Below are positions 16,235 through 26,242 of a stretch of 64,000 nucleotides of DNA, piece by piece. The stretch spans positions 249,501 through 313,500 of the forward strand of contig NC_008255.1 of assembly GCF_000014145.1 (NCBI RefSeq), given 5' to 3'. The translations under genes and the position numbers were made by a program. Every line of letters starts with the position of its first letter. Positions within the stretch are counted from its first letter, which is position 1. The notes under the pieces were generated by a model. That model saw only the letters and a list, made by a program, of their open reading frames with translations. It did not search any database and was not told the DNA's origin. The DNA is from Cytophaga hutchinsonii ATCC 33406 (GTDB lineage Bacteria > Bacteroidota > Bacteroidia > Cytophagales > Cytophagaceae).

Positions 16235-17824
16235 ATGCTCGTTCTTCAGAACATTACATATATACATTCCAATAAAGATGTGTTGTTTGCCAACATATAT
16301 CTTACACTTAACAAACACGAACATATTGCATTGATTGGCAATAACGGGGTTGGCAAATCAACATTGCTTCAACTAATGGCGGGACAACTTGAGCCTTGTG
16401 AAGGCAGCATTGTGTCTGATTTTACACCGTATTACATTCCGCAAATTACCGGACAGTTTAATGCATGCACCATAGCAGAAGCATTACAGGTGAACGATAA
16501 ATTAGATGCGTTAAAATGTATACTTGCCGGTGAAGGAACGGAAGAGCAGCTAAATATCCTGGCAGACGATTGGGTAATCGAAGAACGTTGCCTGGAAGCA
16601 TTACGCTACTGGGGGCTTGAAAAGTTTGATTTTACGCAGAAAATGGAAACGCTTAGCGGCGGGGAGAAAACAAAAGTTTTTCTTGCAGGGATTATGATAC
16701 ATAAGCCGGATATTATTCTGATGGATGAACCCAGCAATCACCTGGATATAGAAAGCCGTGAGAAATTATATGCATTTATTGAGTCGACGAGCAGCGCATT
16801 AGCCATTGTTAGCCATGATCGCATGTTATTGAATTTATTGAATACCATTTGTGAATTGCATAAAGATGGGATAACTGTATACGGTGGTAATTATGGTTTT
16901 TATACAGAACAAAAAAGAATTGAAAACACTGCATTGAATCTGGATATAAAAAATAAAGAACGTACGCTGCGGAAAGCAAAAGAAGTAGAAAGAGAAACCA
17001 TGGAGCGCCAGCAGAAACTTGATGCGCGTGGAAAAAAGAAACAAGAGAAATCAGGGTTGCCAACCATATCCATGAAAACTTTTAAAAACAATGCAGAAAA
17101 AAGTACCGCACGTACAAAAGACATACATGCTGAAAAGATACAATCCGTTTCAACCGAATTAAGCCAGCTGCGGAATGAATTGCCCGATGCGGATAAAATG
17201 AAATTTTGTTTTGATCAGTCCTGGTTGCATAAAGGGAAGGTGCTGATTTCGGCCAAAGGAATAAATGTATGCTTTGAAGCACAGCTGCTTTGGAAGGATG
17301 CGGCGAATGTAGAACTACTTAGCGGAGAAAGAGTAGTGATTAAAGGACGCAACGGATCCGGCAAAACAACGTTGGTTAAAATTCTTTTAGGTGAAATGCA
17401 GCCGTATGCAGGAACAGTAAAAACGATAATCGGGAAAGCGATTTATATTGATCAGGAATATTCACTTATTAACAATTCCATGAATGTGTATGAACAGGCA
17501 CAGGCTTTTAATGACACAGGTTTACAGGAGCATGAAATTAAAACACGCCTGAACCGGTTTTTGTTTACAAAAAACTATTGGGATAAAACATGCAGCGCAT
17601 TGAGCGGCGGAGAAAAAATGCGGTTGTTACTTTGTTGTTTAACCATACTTAATCAGGCACCGGATATTATTGTATTAGATGAACCAACGAATAATTTAGA
17701 TATTCAGAACATAGAGATTTTAACGCAGGCAATCAATGCATACGAAGGTTCATTGCTGGTTATTTCACACGATATCTATTTCATGGAACAGATACGTGTG
17801 GAACGTACTATTGAATTGATCTAG
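16235..17824 (+). CDS. ABC-F family ATP-binding protein
   Basis: 529 residues with two ABC cassettes on one chain and no membrane segments, the layout of ABC-F proteins, which act on the ribosome (translation factors or antibiotic protection). First cassette: Walker A GNNGVGKSTLL, signature LSGGEKTKVFLAG, Walker B ILMDEPSNHLD. Second cassette: GRNGSGKTTLVK, LSGGEKMRLLL, IVLDEPTNNLD. A charged linker of about 80 residues (residues ~230-310, rich in Lys/Arg/Glu) lies between them. Whether it is a housekeeping or resistance type cannot be told from sequence. Confidence 0.94.
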   Translation: MLVLQNITYIHSNKDVLFANIYLTLNKHEHIALIGNNGVGKSTLLQLMAGQLEPCEGSIVSDFTPYYIPQITGQFNACTIAEALQVNDKLDALKCILAGEGTEEQLNILADDWVIEERCLEALRYWGLEKFDFTQKMETLSGGEKTKVFLAGIMIHKPDIILMDEPSNHLDIESREKLYAFIESTSSALAIVSHDRMLLNLLNTICELHKDGITVYGGNYGFYTEQKRIENTALNLDIKNKERTLRKAKEVERETMERQQKLDARGKKKQEKSGLPTISMKTFKNNAEKSTARTKDIHAEKIQSVSTELSQLRNELPDADKMKFCFDQSWLHKGKVLISAKGINVCFEAQLLWKDAANVELLSGERVVIKGRNGSGKTTLVKILLGEMQPYAGTVKTIIGKAIYIDQEYSLINNSMNVYEQAQAFNDTGLQEHEIKTRLNRFLFTKNYWDKTCSALSGGEKMRLLLCCLTILNQAPDIIVLDEPTNNLDIQNIEILTQAINAYEGSLLVISHDIYFMEQIRVERTIELI

Positions 17825-17833
17825 ACGCTTAGC

Positions 17834-18412
17834 TTACATCAATCCGTGTATGCGTAAATGATACAGCAGTGTAATCGTTTTTGCATCTTTTATTTTGCCT
17901 TGTGCAATAAGATGCAATGCTTCTTCGTAAGCAACTTCTTCAATGGCAATATATTCCTGTTCTTCTTTCAAACCGCCACCTGAGCTTGTTTTCATGTCCG
18001 GTGTGTAAGGTGCTGTAAACAGATATATCCGTTCTGTGCATCCCGCGGGCGAAACATATATGTCACCTGCAGGATATATATCTTTTACTACATATCCCGT
18101 TTCTTCTGTAATCTCTCTGCGTGCACACGTTTCAGGCGTTTCGCCGTCAAGCATACCCGCACATATTTCTTTTAACATGCCATTAGGATTGCCATTTAAA
18201 AATGTGGGCAAACGGAATTGATTTACTAGTACAACCATTCCCGTAGTCTGATTATATAATACTGCAGCAGCTGCATCTCCGCGTTCATATACTTCGCGCG
18301 TGGTTGTATGTTTTTCTCCATTCGGCTCGGTATATGTTACAGTAACTTCTTTCAACAGGTATCGGTTATCGGATAAAATGGTGCTTTTTATAATGTGTGG
18401 AGAATTGCTCAT
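17834..18412 (-). CDS. nudK: Nudix hydrolase, NudK (GDP-mannose pyrophosphatase)-like
   Basis: A 192-residue Nudix protein. The Nudix box helix is visible as REITEETGY with the preceding CAGMLDGETPETCAR. The layout (KEVTVTYTEPNGEK start, VVLVNQFRLPTFLNGNP, GCTERIYLFTAPY) matches NudK, which hydrolyses GDP-mannose and related nucleotide sugars. The substrate is inferred by family only. It is convergent with the ABC-F gene, 9 bp apart. Confidence 0.88.
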   Translation of the reverse strand: MSNSPHIIKSTILSDNRYLLKEVTVTYTEPNGEKHTTTREVYERGDAAAAVLYNQTTGMVVLVNQFRLPTFLNGNPNGMLKEICAGMLDGETPETCARREITEETGYVVKDIYPAGDIYVSPAGCTERIYLFTAPYTPDMKTSSGGGLKEEQEYIAIEEVAYEEALHLIAQGKIKDAKTITLLYHLRIHGLM

Positions 18413-18646
18413 TGCTGTGTTCTATTAAAATCAGAATAAGTTAATAAAATATATGCTGAATACAGAAACTCTTTCTTAGGAGAAATGCTAAAACGGCCTA
18501 ATTTGTTGATTTTTAGCTTTAACGATATTGTGATTTAGGTTAAAGTAACTTATCTTCACAGCTCAATTTTACATGCCGCCATGTTGTTTTTTTATAGCGC
18601 AGCGGTATGATTTAAAAAAGTAAATTTTAACCTGATTCTAAATTTT

Positions 18647-21493
18647 ATGCTCAAACTTTTACGTTATGCCTATGTGCTTATATTTTTAGCATGTATGCCA
18701 ATCTTAGCCAACGCACAATGCACCGTTAATGCCGGCGGCAACTTTAACCACTGTATGTATTCAAATGACCCGCTGCTGTTGCAGGCATCTGTTGCCGGTA
18801 ATTTTACCACGTATAGCTGGACAACCACAGGGACCGGTACGTTTTCAAGCAGTACCATACTGACGCCACGATATACATTCTCCCCGGCAGATGTTGCAAG
18901 CGGGTCGGTAACATTAACGCTTACAGCATCCGGAGGTACCTGCGGATCTGTTACAGCCCAGTCTGCTATACTTATATACAGCAGACCCTCGGTTGTTCTC
19001 CAGGATGAATTTACCGTGTGCGGCTCACAGATAGCACTCACTTCCACTACAGCAGGTGTTGCTACCTATGAGTGGATCAATATGTTTAATACAGGTGGTG
19101 TTTTCTCCACAACCACAGCACCCAACACAACTTACACAGCATCAGCTGCAGATCTGGCAACGGGTTTTATTATGTTTCGTTTGCGCGCCATAAGCAGTCC
19201 GGGAGGATGTACAAATGAAGATACCGTTCGTGTAAACTTTGCAACAGCTCCTTCTGTGAGTGCCGGCGTTAATGCTGTAGTATGTTCGGTTCCGAATGGT
19301 TCAACTGTTGTAGTAAACAATGCAATAGCAGTAGGCGGCTTCACTTCCTATGTATGGACAACATCCGGAACGGGTACATTTACGAATCCGGCAGCTCTAA
19401 ATTCCATTTATACATTATCAGCGGCAGATGTTGCCGCAGGAAGTGTTGTATTGACCATCACAGGAAACAGTACAACATGCGGTTCATCCACCAGTTCACG
19501 TACAGTTACGGTGAGCGCTACACCGGTTGTTTCTGCAGGTGCGGATAAAACTATTTGTACACCCACAGTACTGCTTAGCGGAACGGTTACTCCGGAATCC
19601 GGTACTATTATTCAGTGGGAAAGTGCCTATTCATCCGGCGGAACATTCAATGGCGCAACAACACTAACACCTGTTTATATACTGTCTGATGCAGATACAT
19701 CCAGAGGGTATGCCTTGTTGAGATTGCGCGCTACATCCCTTGCAGGTTGTACAAACGAAGATACAATACGGGTGAATAAACTTACCCGGCCATTTGTTTA
19801 CGCAGGCGAAGACATTGTTGCATGCAGCGGCAATGTAAGACTTTCTGCTTCGGCACTGTATGCTGCAACTAAAACATGGACAACAGCAGGTAGCGGAACA
19901 TTTTTATATCCTCATGATGATACGGCTACTTATGTACCTTCAGCTACAGATAGAACCTCAGGCATGGTTACACTAACGTATACCGGAACAAACGCCTGTT
20001 CAACCATCAGCAGCACCGTTAAGGTAAATTTTACAGCAACAGGAACTGCTCAGGTGAATGCCGGTGCAGATGCATCTGTTTGCGGAACAGATACTATTCG
20101 TTTAGCAGGTACCATTTCGAACGCAACAGGGGGAACCTGGACAGCAAATGGCAGCGGACGTTTTCTTTATCCTGCATCATCGTTAGTAAATGCTTATGAA
20201 TTTTCCGGCGCAGATAAAACTGCAGGCAGCGTTACATTTACATTAACATCATACAACAATGGCGGATGTACTGCGGGATCGGATCAACTGATTGCAACGA
20301 TAAAGGCTGGATCAGCTACAACAGTATATGCCGGACCAGATCAGGTATCGTCAGCGATGATACAGTTGAATGCAAGTGTTACAAATGCAACAGGCCAGAT
20401 TTGGGAAACATCCGGAAGCGGCTTGTTTACTCCAAATCCCACATCTCTAAATGCATTTTACATTCCTTCAGCACTGGATATTACTGTGGGTAGTGTAGAA
20501 CTTACATTAAAGGCCACAGGTACCTGCGGCATTGTATCCGATGCGTTAACACTATTTACATCTGTTCCGTCTTCTATCAGCGGAACGGTAAACGCAGGTA
20601 CTAATACATTAGATCGTGGTATTGTTTATTTATATGTTTTTGATGCGGTTGAAGGTAAAAAAATAGCAGGTATAGATACCATTTATCAAACAGACAATGG
20701 CGTTTATGAATTTGATGCAGTATCTAATGGTACATATACAATTTATGCAGTGCCATTAAACCCAACTGTATACGCTGCATCGTATCTGGCTACATATTAT
20801 GGAAACGCATCACCAACAGAGTGGGCATCGGCAGAACAGACGCTTGTACAAAACGGTTCTGTAAATGTATTTGATATTCAATTGGCAGCATATACAAGTG
20901 CTTTGCCAAACTGGAATACAGGTAATGATGTAATTGCAGGAACGGTGTTTTTAAATATTCCGGCTGCAAATGCGCGTTTAGCCGGGCCAAATGATGTGCC
21001 GTTGTCCGGTGCGGTTGTATATTTAACAACCGTTTCAGGTGATGTGATTACATATACGGTAACAGATAAAAATGGCATGTATAGATTTGATCATGTACGC
21101 ACAGGAAATTATCTTATTTCTACTGAATATGTTTCTACAGAAACAGAAGACAAACCGGTTACTGTAGATGGTAATCCACAAACGGTAGAAGATGGCAATG
21201 CTTTTGCAAGTAGAGTGAGCAGTACAACAGGCGTGGTTTCATCTGTAAAATCTGTATCTGTAACAGCGTATCCAAATCCGGCAACGGATAATGTTTCCAT
21301 CCGATTAACTAAAACAGGGAACTGTTCTATTAAAATATTAGATGAAACGGGAAAACTTCATGCAGAACAGCAGACAACGATTCAGGCAGATAACATTGCA
21401 AACGTTTCGCTTGAAGGTATGCAAAAAGGCTTGTATATTATTCAGGTTGTTTTTTCAGAAGAAGTATATACGACAAAAGTAGTTAAGTTCTAA
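18647..21493 (+). CDS. Large secreted repeat protein with T9SS sorting domain
   Basis: 948 residues with a signal peptide (LLRYAYVLIFLACMPILANAQ). About seven Ig-like repeats of ~90 residues share the signature xYxxSxADxxxGxVxLTxxA (TYTFSPADVASGSVTLTLTA, IYTLSAADVAAGSVVLTITG, AYEFSGADKTAGSVTFTLTS and others). Two SdrD-B/CNA-like domains follow (about 640-730 and 765-855). The C-terminal T9SS type A sorting signal has AYPNPATDNVSIRL and GLYIIQVVF...KVVKF. Predicted to be exported and attached to the cell surface, perhaps as an adhesin. Cys residues are regularly placed in the repeats. Confidence 0.92.
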   Translation: MLKLLRYAYVLIFLACMPILANAQCTVNAGGNFNHCMYSNDPLLLQASVAGNFTTYSWTTTGTGTFSSSTILTPRYTFSPADVASGSVTLTLTASGGTCGSVTAQSAILIYSRPSVVLQDEFTVCGSQIALTSTTAGVATYEWINMFNTGGVFSTTTAPNTTYTASAADLATGFIMFRLRAISSPGGCTNEDTVRVNFATAPSVSAGVNAVVCSVPNGSTVVVNNAIAVGGFTSYVWTTSGTGTFTNPAALNSIYTLSAADVAAGSVVLTITGNSTTCGSSTSSRTVTVSATPVVSAGADKTICTPTVLLSGTVTPESGTIIQWESAYSSGGTFNGATTLTPVYILSDADTSRGYALLRLRATSLAGCTNEDTIRVNKLTRPFVYAGEDIVACSGNVRLSASALYAATKTWTTAGSGTFLYPHDDTATYVPSATDRTSGMVTLTYTGTNACSTISSTVKVNFTATGTAQVNAGADASVCGTDTIRLAGTISNATGGTWTANGSGRFLYPASSLVNAYEFSGADKTAGSVTFTLTSYNNGGCTAGSDQLIATIKAGSATTVYAGPDQVSSAMIQLNASVTNATGQIWETSGSGLFTPNPTSLNAFYIPSALDITVGSVELTLKATGTCGIVSDALTLFTSVPSSISGTVNAGTNTLDRGIVYLYVFDAVEGKKIAGIDTIYQTDNGVYEFDAVSNGTYTIYAVPLNPTVYAASYLATYYGNASPTEWASAEQTLVQNGSVNVFDIQLAAYTSALPNWNTGNDVIAGTVFLNIPAANARLAGPNDVPLSGAVVYLTTVSGDVITYTVTDKNGMYRFDHVRTGNYLISTEYVSTETEDKPVTVDGNPQTVEDGNAFASRVSSTTGVVSSVKSVSVTAYPNPATDNVSIRLTKTGNCSIKILDETGKLHAEQQTTIQADNIANVSLEGMQKGLYIIQVVFSEEVYTTKVVKF

Positions 21494-21513
21494 TCAGAGA
21501 AATCGTTTCATAT

Positions 21514-21549
21514 AAAAAGCTCCTGTATTTTATGATACAGGAGCTTTTT
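21514..21549 (+). terminator. Terminator after the T9SS repeat protein
   Basis: 15-bp perfect stem (AAAAAGCTCCTGTAT and its complement) with a 6-nt loop, followed by T residues, 20 nt downstream of the stop. Confidence 0.92.
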
Positions 21550-21614
21550 TATTTATTATAACAGATACAAACCCTGTTGGCCTATGTACCCGTTTTCTTA
21601 AATGGAAATCTGCA

Positions 21615-21869
21615 TTAGTTTTTCATTCGCACATGAACATCATTGTCTATGTTAACGGGTTTGCCTTTACGTGTTGCAGGAAGTAACGGATTGTTCTTAT
21701 AAATGGCCTTGATAAAATCTATATAAACAGCCGGACAGCTCCATTCCAGATTTTCATTCTGATGAACGTTTTTAATATGGCCGGTTGATGTTACAATAAA
21801 CGTGGCGGAACAGACTAAATAAAAAGGATCATTGTGAGAGATTGCAAATTTATCTCCTGAATTTTCCTT
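21615..21869 (-). pseudogene. Gene remnant, TonB-C-like fragment
   Basis: An 84-codon open stretch on the minus strand with coding-like composition but no ATG/GTG/TTG near its upstream stop. The translation includes SATFIVTSTGHIKNV, NPLLPATRKGKPVNIDND and ends VHVRMKN. The beta-strand-with-Gly and xxGKPVxV pattern resembles a TonB C-terminal (TonB_C) domain. It is probably the 3' end of a lost gene. Family assignment is tentative. Confidence 0.5.
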
Positions 21870-21938
21870 TTATATTGAGAACGTTGTTCATAAAGCCTGA
21901 CCACCTTTAATTATATGAGTTAAATTAATAATCTGTTG

Positions 21939-22730
21939 TTACCGCATCAATTCTTTCTGAACCAGTTCAAAGCTTTCTGGGGAGATAGCGATTTCTCCTA
22001 CATATGGATTATCCATCATAACAATCAGAAAGATCATGGTGCCAATAAAAAAAGCACATAAAGCCGTTAACGTCATATGTATTTTATAATCTTCCATGCT
22101 CAGGAACCAGCAAAACGAAATACAGATAAGTGCCCCGATAATTGAAACAAGCCATATTGCATTTGGTAATCCATTTCCAATGCTCATCATCCGAAGCCTT
22201 CTAAGCATAACCAACTCATTGAATTTACCGACCGCTTCAGTCAATAAAATTTCCTGTGATTTAGTTGTTGGCTGAAATGTATACAGCATCTGCTGAATGG
22301 TGTATAAATGATTAAGCGTAACTGATGGCGTTGCCCCCTTTTGCTGTAATGGCCAGTCTTTAGTGATCACGTCCTGTGTATAGTTTTTTAATGAAAGCTG
22401 AATGTTTGACCTGAAGGGTTCGGGTAATGCACTTACATCTCTGTACAGTGCGCCCAGTGTTGCAGCTTCGTTAGCAACTTTATCCTGTACCGATTCGAAA
22501 TTCTCCCAGGTACCTACAGCCACAAGGCCTAACGTAATACCATAAAAAACTCCAAGAATAGACATGAAAAAAGCAACCTGATCGTTACGGTCCTGGCTGT
22601 ACGTACGGTTTTTATAAAACGTTTTTCTGGATACGTATAATCCAAGCAAGCCAAAAAGAGGAAAGAAACCTGTAATAAATATAAATGCAATAAAACCAGG
22701 CATATTATAAAACCAGTAAAGTATCATCAT
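21939..22730 (-). CDS. DUF4239-type membrane protein
   Basis: A 263-residue protein with four membrane helices (about 8-28, 48-70, 185-208 and 215-240) and a ~110-residue soluble middle part. The segment FFMSILGVFYGITLGLVAVG followed by TWENFESVQDKVANEAATLGALYRD is typical of DUF4239, a bestrophin-like family of unknown function. It stands behind the 7TMR-DISM kinase on the same strand with a 163-bp gap. Confidence 0.85.
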   Translation of the reverse strand: MMILYWFYNMPGFIAFIFITGFFPLFGLLGLYVSRKTFYKNRTYSQDRNDQVAFFMSILGVFYGITLGLVAVGTWENFESVQDKVANEAATLGALYRDVSALPEPFRSNIQLSLKNYTQDVITKDWPLQQKGATPSVTLNHLYTIQQMLYTFQPTTKSQEILLTEAVGKFNELVMLRRLRMMSIGNGLPNAIWLVSIIGALICISFCWFLSMEDYKIHMTLTALCAFFIGTMIFLIVMMDNPYVGEIAISPESFELVQKELMR

Positions 22731-22893
22731 TTTATATAATATAGTTCGCAGACGAATATACTAGAAAAAATAAATAGTACGAGCCGACGCTATTTTTTTT
22801 CAGCTATTTGAAAAATAGCCTGAGGTCTTTTAAACCGGCAGGAGCGGCTATAAGAGTTTAAAGATCTGTATCGGACATGCGGAGAGATACTGA

Positions 22894-24861
22894 TTATCTG
22901 GGTAAGCGGATCGTAAACCGCGTAAATTCATGTTCTTTAGAAGCAATATCTATGTGCCCCTTTAAGCGGTCAATATGCTGTTTTACTATATAAAGCCCAA
23001 GCCCCACACCGGCAGGATTTACATTGTTTGCACGGTAAAACATTTGAAAAATGTTTTTCAGATACACTTCGTTAATTCCAATTCCGTTGTCTTCAAAAAT
23101 TAACGTATGTTCAGTGGCAGATTGATTAAAACTTATAGATACATGATTTTCTGCTTTCGACTTGTCCATGTACTTAATCGCATTCTCAATAATGTTTTGT
23201 ATGATAGAAAGTAAGGTGAACCGTTCGGAGTTGATCACCGCATCTTCCGGAACATCTATCTTAAAGGTGATTTTTTTGATATCCGGATAAGCAACCAGGT
23301 TTTCCTGTACGCATTCCTGTATTAACGTACGAATATAAACAGGTTCTTTTTTAACTTCAGAACGATTGTGTTCTGCAATCTGCAAAAGGGCATTCAAAAT
23401 ATTCTGCAGTCTTTTTGAAACAAGATCAATATGTTCGAAATAAATATTTTTATTCTCATTGTCGCGCTGGCCCAGATCGCATAAGCCGTTAATTGATTTC
23501 AGGGGACCTTTGATATCGTGAGAAGCTCTGTATAAAAGCATATCCAGGTCATTTGTTTTTTCCTTGATTAATTCTTCCTGATATTTAATCATGCGGCTGT
23601 TTTCAATAACTTTCTCTTCCAGCATTTTTTTATTCAGTGCATCAGCCTTTAGTTTATTGAGGCGGTAGGCATTCGCAATGGCAAGCAGCAACGATTGGAT
23701 GATAATGGTATAGTAAAGCGAATAGAATACATCCGTTGTACAATCGATGATATTGGCATGCCACAATACATTAATCAGATATCCGATACATATGGCAAAA
23801 AAACCAATGCTGAATAAGGATGCAGTTTTGTTTTTTTCAAAACGTGAAATGATAGAAAATAAAAAAACAATTACCGGCGCCGCCAGATCAAACCACATAA
23901 GCGCAAGCGGATAATTGTGATATATACATACAAACGGGAAACGGATAACGACAAATGCAACTGTAAGTATGTTATACCACTTGAAGCTATTCAGTTCAAG
24001 GAAGAAGCGTCCATATAGTAAAGAAGAAAATGATAGCAGAAAGAATAAAATATTTAATGTATAATCAATAAGCCAGGGCGAATCGGTAAATAAGTTTACC
24101 AATGCTGTAGAATCCCGGTAACTCATATAAAGCCCCTGAAATATAATATAGATAGAATAAAAAATATAGGCTTTGTCTTTTAAACTAAAATAAACGCTGA
24201 TGTGGTAAAAAGCCATCATGATCAGTCCGCCATAAAAGAGACCGAAAAGATAAAATTCAAAAACGCTTTTTGAAAAAAGATCTTTATGTTCTACAAGGGC
24301 AAAGTCATATTGTGTCGCGTTTTTATTTTTTAATTTAATATATACGGTTAACGTATCATTTTTTGAGACAGGAAAATCAACGGTGAAATTTTTATGACGA
24401 ATTTCTTTTGTGGTTTCGTTTGGAGAACCAAAGCGGTATTTTTTATGGAACTGCAGCGTTGATTTTTTGAATGCAAAAATGTCGAGGGAATCAATACTGT
24501 AATTATAAGAAATAAAAAACCAGTGATTGTTAATGGATGAATTATCTGTAAGAATGAATTTTCCCCAATAAGTAGAAGAAGGGTTTGGTGTTGAAAAGAA
24601 ATAAGAATTTGCCGGTCGGAATGTTTTTGTTTGAACACTTTCAACAGAAGTACAGCTGTTGTCTGTATCTTCAAACACGTGGATCAAGCCGCTTCTTAAT
24701 GGGTAAGATAAGGGCGCATCTTTAAGCTCCAATGAATTCTGCGCGTATGTATAGATGCTTGAAACAAAAATAAATAAAGCAGATAAAAAGATTTTTGGTA
24801 TTAAGTTTTTCTTAATATAATAGAAGAATTGGTTACGGCAGCTGGTATGTATTTTTTTCAT
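22894..24861 (-). CDS. 7TMR-DISM sensor histidine kinase
   Basis: 655 residues: signal segment, an extracytoplasmic 7TMR-DISMED2 beta domain (about 50-190; contains SYPLRSGLIHVFED), a seven-helix 7TMR-DISM module (about 200-395), a short coiled coil, HisKA with His in LLYRASHDIKGPLKSI, and a HATPase with N-box IIENAIKYM, G1 EDNGIGI and G2 GVGLGLYIVKQH. Such kinases are thought to sense small extracellular ligands. No partner regulator is adjacent. Confidence 0.92.
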   Translation of the reverse strand: MKKIHTSCRNQFFYYIKKNLIPKIFLSALFIFVSSIYTYAQNSLELKDAPLSYPLRSGLIHVFEDTDNSCTSVESVQTKTFRPANSYFFSTPNPSSTYWGKFILTDNSSINNHWFFISYNYSIDSLDIFAFKKSTLQFHKKYRFGSPNETTKEIRHKNFTVDFPVSKNDTLTVYIKLKNKNATQYDFALVEHKDLFSKSVFEFYLFGLFYGGLIMMAFYHISVYFSLKDKAYIFYSIYIIFQGLYMSYRDSTALVNLFTDSPWLIDYTLNILFFLLSFSSLLYGRFFLELNSFKWYNILTVAFVVIRFPFVCIYHNYPLALMWFDLAAPVIVFLFSIISRFEKNKTASLFSIGFFAICIGYLINVLWHANIIDCTTDVFYSLYYTIIIQSLLLAIANAYRLNKLKADALNKKMLEEKVIENSRMIKYQEELIKEKTNDLDMLLYRASHDIKGPLKSINGLCDLGQRDNENKNIYFEHIDLVSKRLQNILNALLQIAEHNRSEVKKEPVYIRTLIQECVQENLVAYPDIKKITFKIDVPEDAVINSERFTLLSIIQNIIENAIKYMDKSKAENHVSISFNQSATEHTLIFEDNGIGINEVYLKNIFQMFYRANNVNPAGVGLGLYIVKQHIDRLKGHIDIASKEHEFTRFTIRLPR

Positions 24862-25465
24862 AACACGGTCAATGCTAGTAATATAATCAATATTTGGCTA
24901 AAACAGAATATTGAATCGGTAAAAGCTGAAGCTCAGAATTATTTCACCGCAGCATGGGGAGCGCAGTGTATCGGACAGTTTGTTTTTTACGTATTAAAAC
25001 AGTTTTTGTTTCAACAGAGAAACGCAAGATGCATATATATAATGAAGAGCCGGCTCGTGTTATATACGGGAACGTTTTTAAAAGTAACTTCTGAAAATTA
25101 CGTCACGTTAATGAACGCGCATTCTATATGTAATACATGATTAAAAAAATATAGTATTGAAATATTCAATCATGTTGTTTGTGCTGCTTGTTATGATCGC
25201 CGGACATATGGAGGTTATACATCTTTTCGATAAAAATTTTAAGACAGAATTTCCTGAGCAATTGGTTCAGTTGTGATGTCAATCAGGATAATAAAATACA
25301 CGTAAGCAAGGATGAAAAAGTATTGCATAGAACAGTCGACTACTCATGTTTGCGTATCTGATATTCCTAAAGCTATATTGCAAAAATGAAAGAAGAATGA
25401 AAGAGTTATGTGGAGCAAACGTGCGGCAAGTAATATCCTTAAATTATTCGTTTCAGATATAGTAT
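24862..25465. other. 600-bp gap without a convincing gene
   Basis: Upstream region of the 7TMR-DISM kinase. Small open frames exist on the + strand (for example 25172-25276, 34 codons), but none shows family resemblance or a good translation signal. No RNA or repeat is evident. Confidence 0.5.
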
Positions 25466-25468
25466 TTA

Positions 25469-25514
25469 AAAAAGGAGACACCAGCTTTTGGTATAATCAG
25501 ACTGGTGCCTGTAA
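25469..25514 (-). terminator. Terminator of the DUF4386 gene
   Basis: Read on the minus strand: GGCACCAG, 17-nt loop, CTGGTGTC, then CCTTTTTTT. It begins 19 nt after the stop at 25533. Confidence 0.7.
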
Positions 25515-25532
25515 AAAATCAATCCACTTTTT

Positions 25533-26234
25533 CTACTGTATTTTGTTTCGTTGTATAAAGAATATTCCTACGATTAATAACCATATGAGCCAAAGTGTAC
25601 TGCCGATGAATCCTGCCATTTCCCATACAGGAAAGCCAGAGATCACCGTTGCAAATAACTCTGCCTGTGCCAGCAAATAAATTCCAGCACTTAGACAGCC
25701 TGATATAGGTATCCATTTCGGAAACTGCTGCATTTTATAAAAAGCAGCAGAGATCAGAACCGTCCATGCTATGGTAAATAATTGACCCATGTGTTCACCA
25801 AGCAATACGCCTGCAAATTGATGCATGATTTTAAAAGACATCACTGCAGATACTTGTGTTGCATTGTCTGCAGCATGCACAAATGTATCTGCAAGTATGG
25901 GTACTACAAATGTCCAGCGCAGCAAGCCGATCATCTGTACAATTAAACCAACAAGCCCGATGTTTGTAGCTATCCGGATCCATGTTGCAGTACGTTCAAG
26001 TTTTTGTCCCAGCAGAATATAGGCGGGTATGAGAGGTGTTCCGGTAATGGCAAATGCAAACCATATACAGATCAATGAGCTGCCGCCTGCATGGAATTTT
26101 GTTAATACTACAGCCGTATCCTGCCTCAGTACATCCGGATATTCAAACACAATGGTAAGTATGGTATAGGAAATAAGTAAAGAGATACTCGCTGCAAGCA
26201 GCAGGTATCCGATTGTTTTGTCTGTGCACATCAT
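25533..26234 (-). CDS. DUF4386 family membrane protein
   Basis: 233 residues with six predicted helices and the pattern of DUF4386 (GYLLLAASISLLISY start, HAGGSSLICIWFAFAITG, LPVWEMAGF-like GFPVWEMAGFIGSTLWLIWL end). Function unknown. It is 8 bp behind the small outer-membrane protein gene and probably co-transcribed with it, downstream of a Crp/Fnr regulator gene in the same orientation. Confidence 0.82.
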   Translation of the reverse strand: MMCTDKTIGYLLLAASISLLISYTILTIVFEYPDVLRQDTAVVLTKFHAGGSSLICIWFAFAITGTPLIPAYILLGQKLERTATWIRIATNIGLVGLIVQMIGLLRWTFVVPILADTFVHAADNATQVSAVMSFKIMHQFAGVLLGEHMGQLFTIAWTVLISAAFYKMQQFPKWIPISGCLSAGIYLLAQAELFATVISGFPVWEMAGFIGSTLWLIWLLIVGIFFIQRNKIQ

Positions 26235-26242
26235 CGGTTTAA

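Noticed and set aside
24829-25140. 103-codon + strand frame upstream of the 7TMR-DISM kinase
   Set aside because: Overlaps the kinase start, has a random-looking composition and no recognisable domain or start signal.
25172-25276. 34-codon frame beginning MLFVLLVMIAGHMEV
   Set aside because: Too short, no translation signal, no support beyond an open frame.
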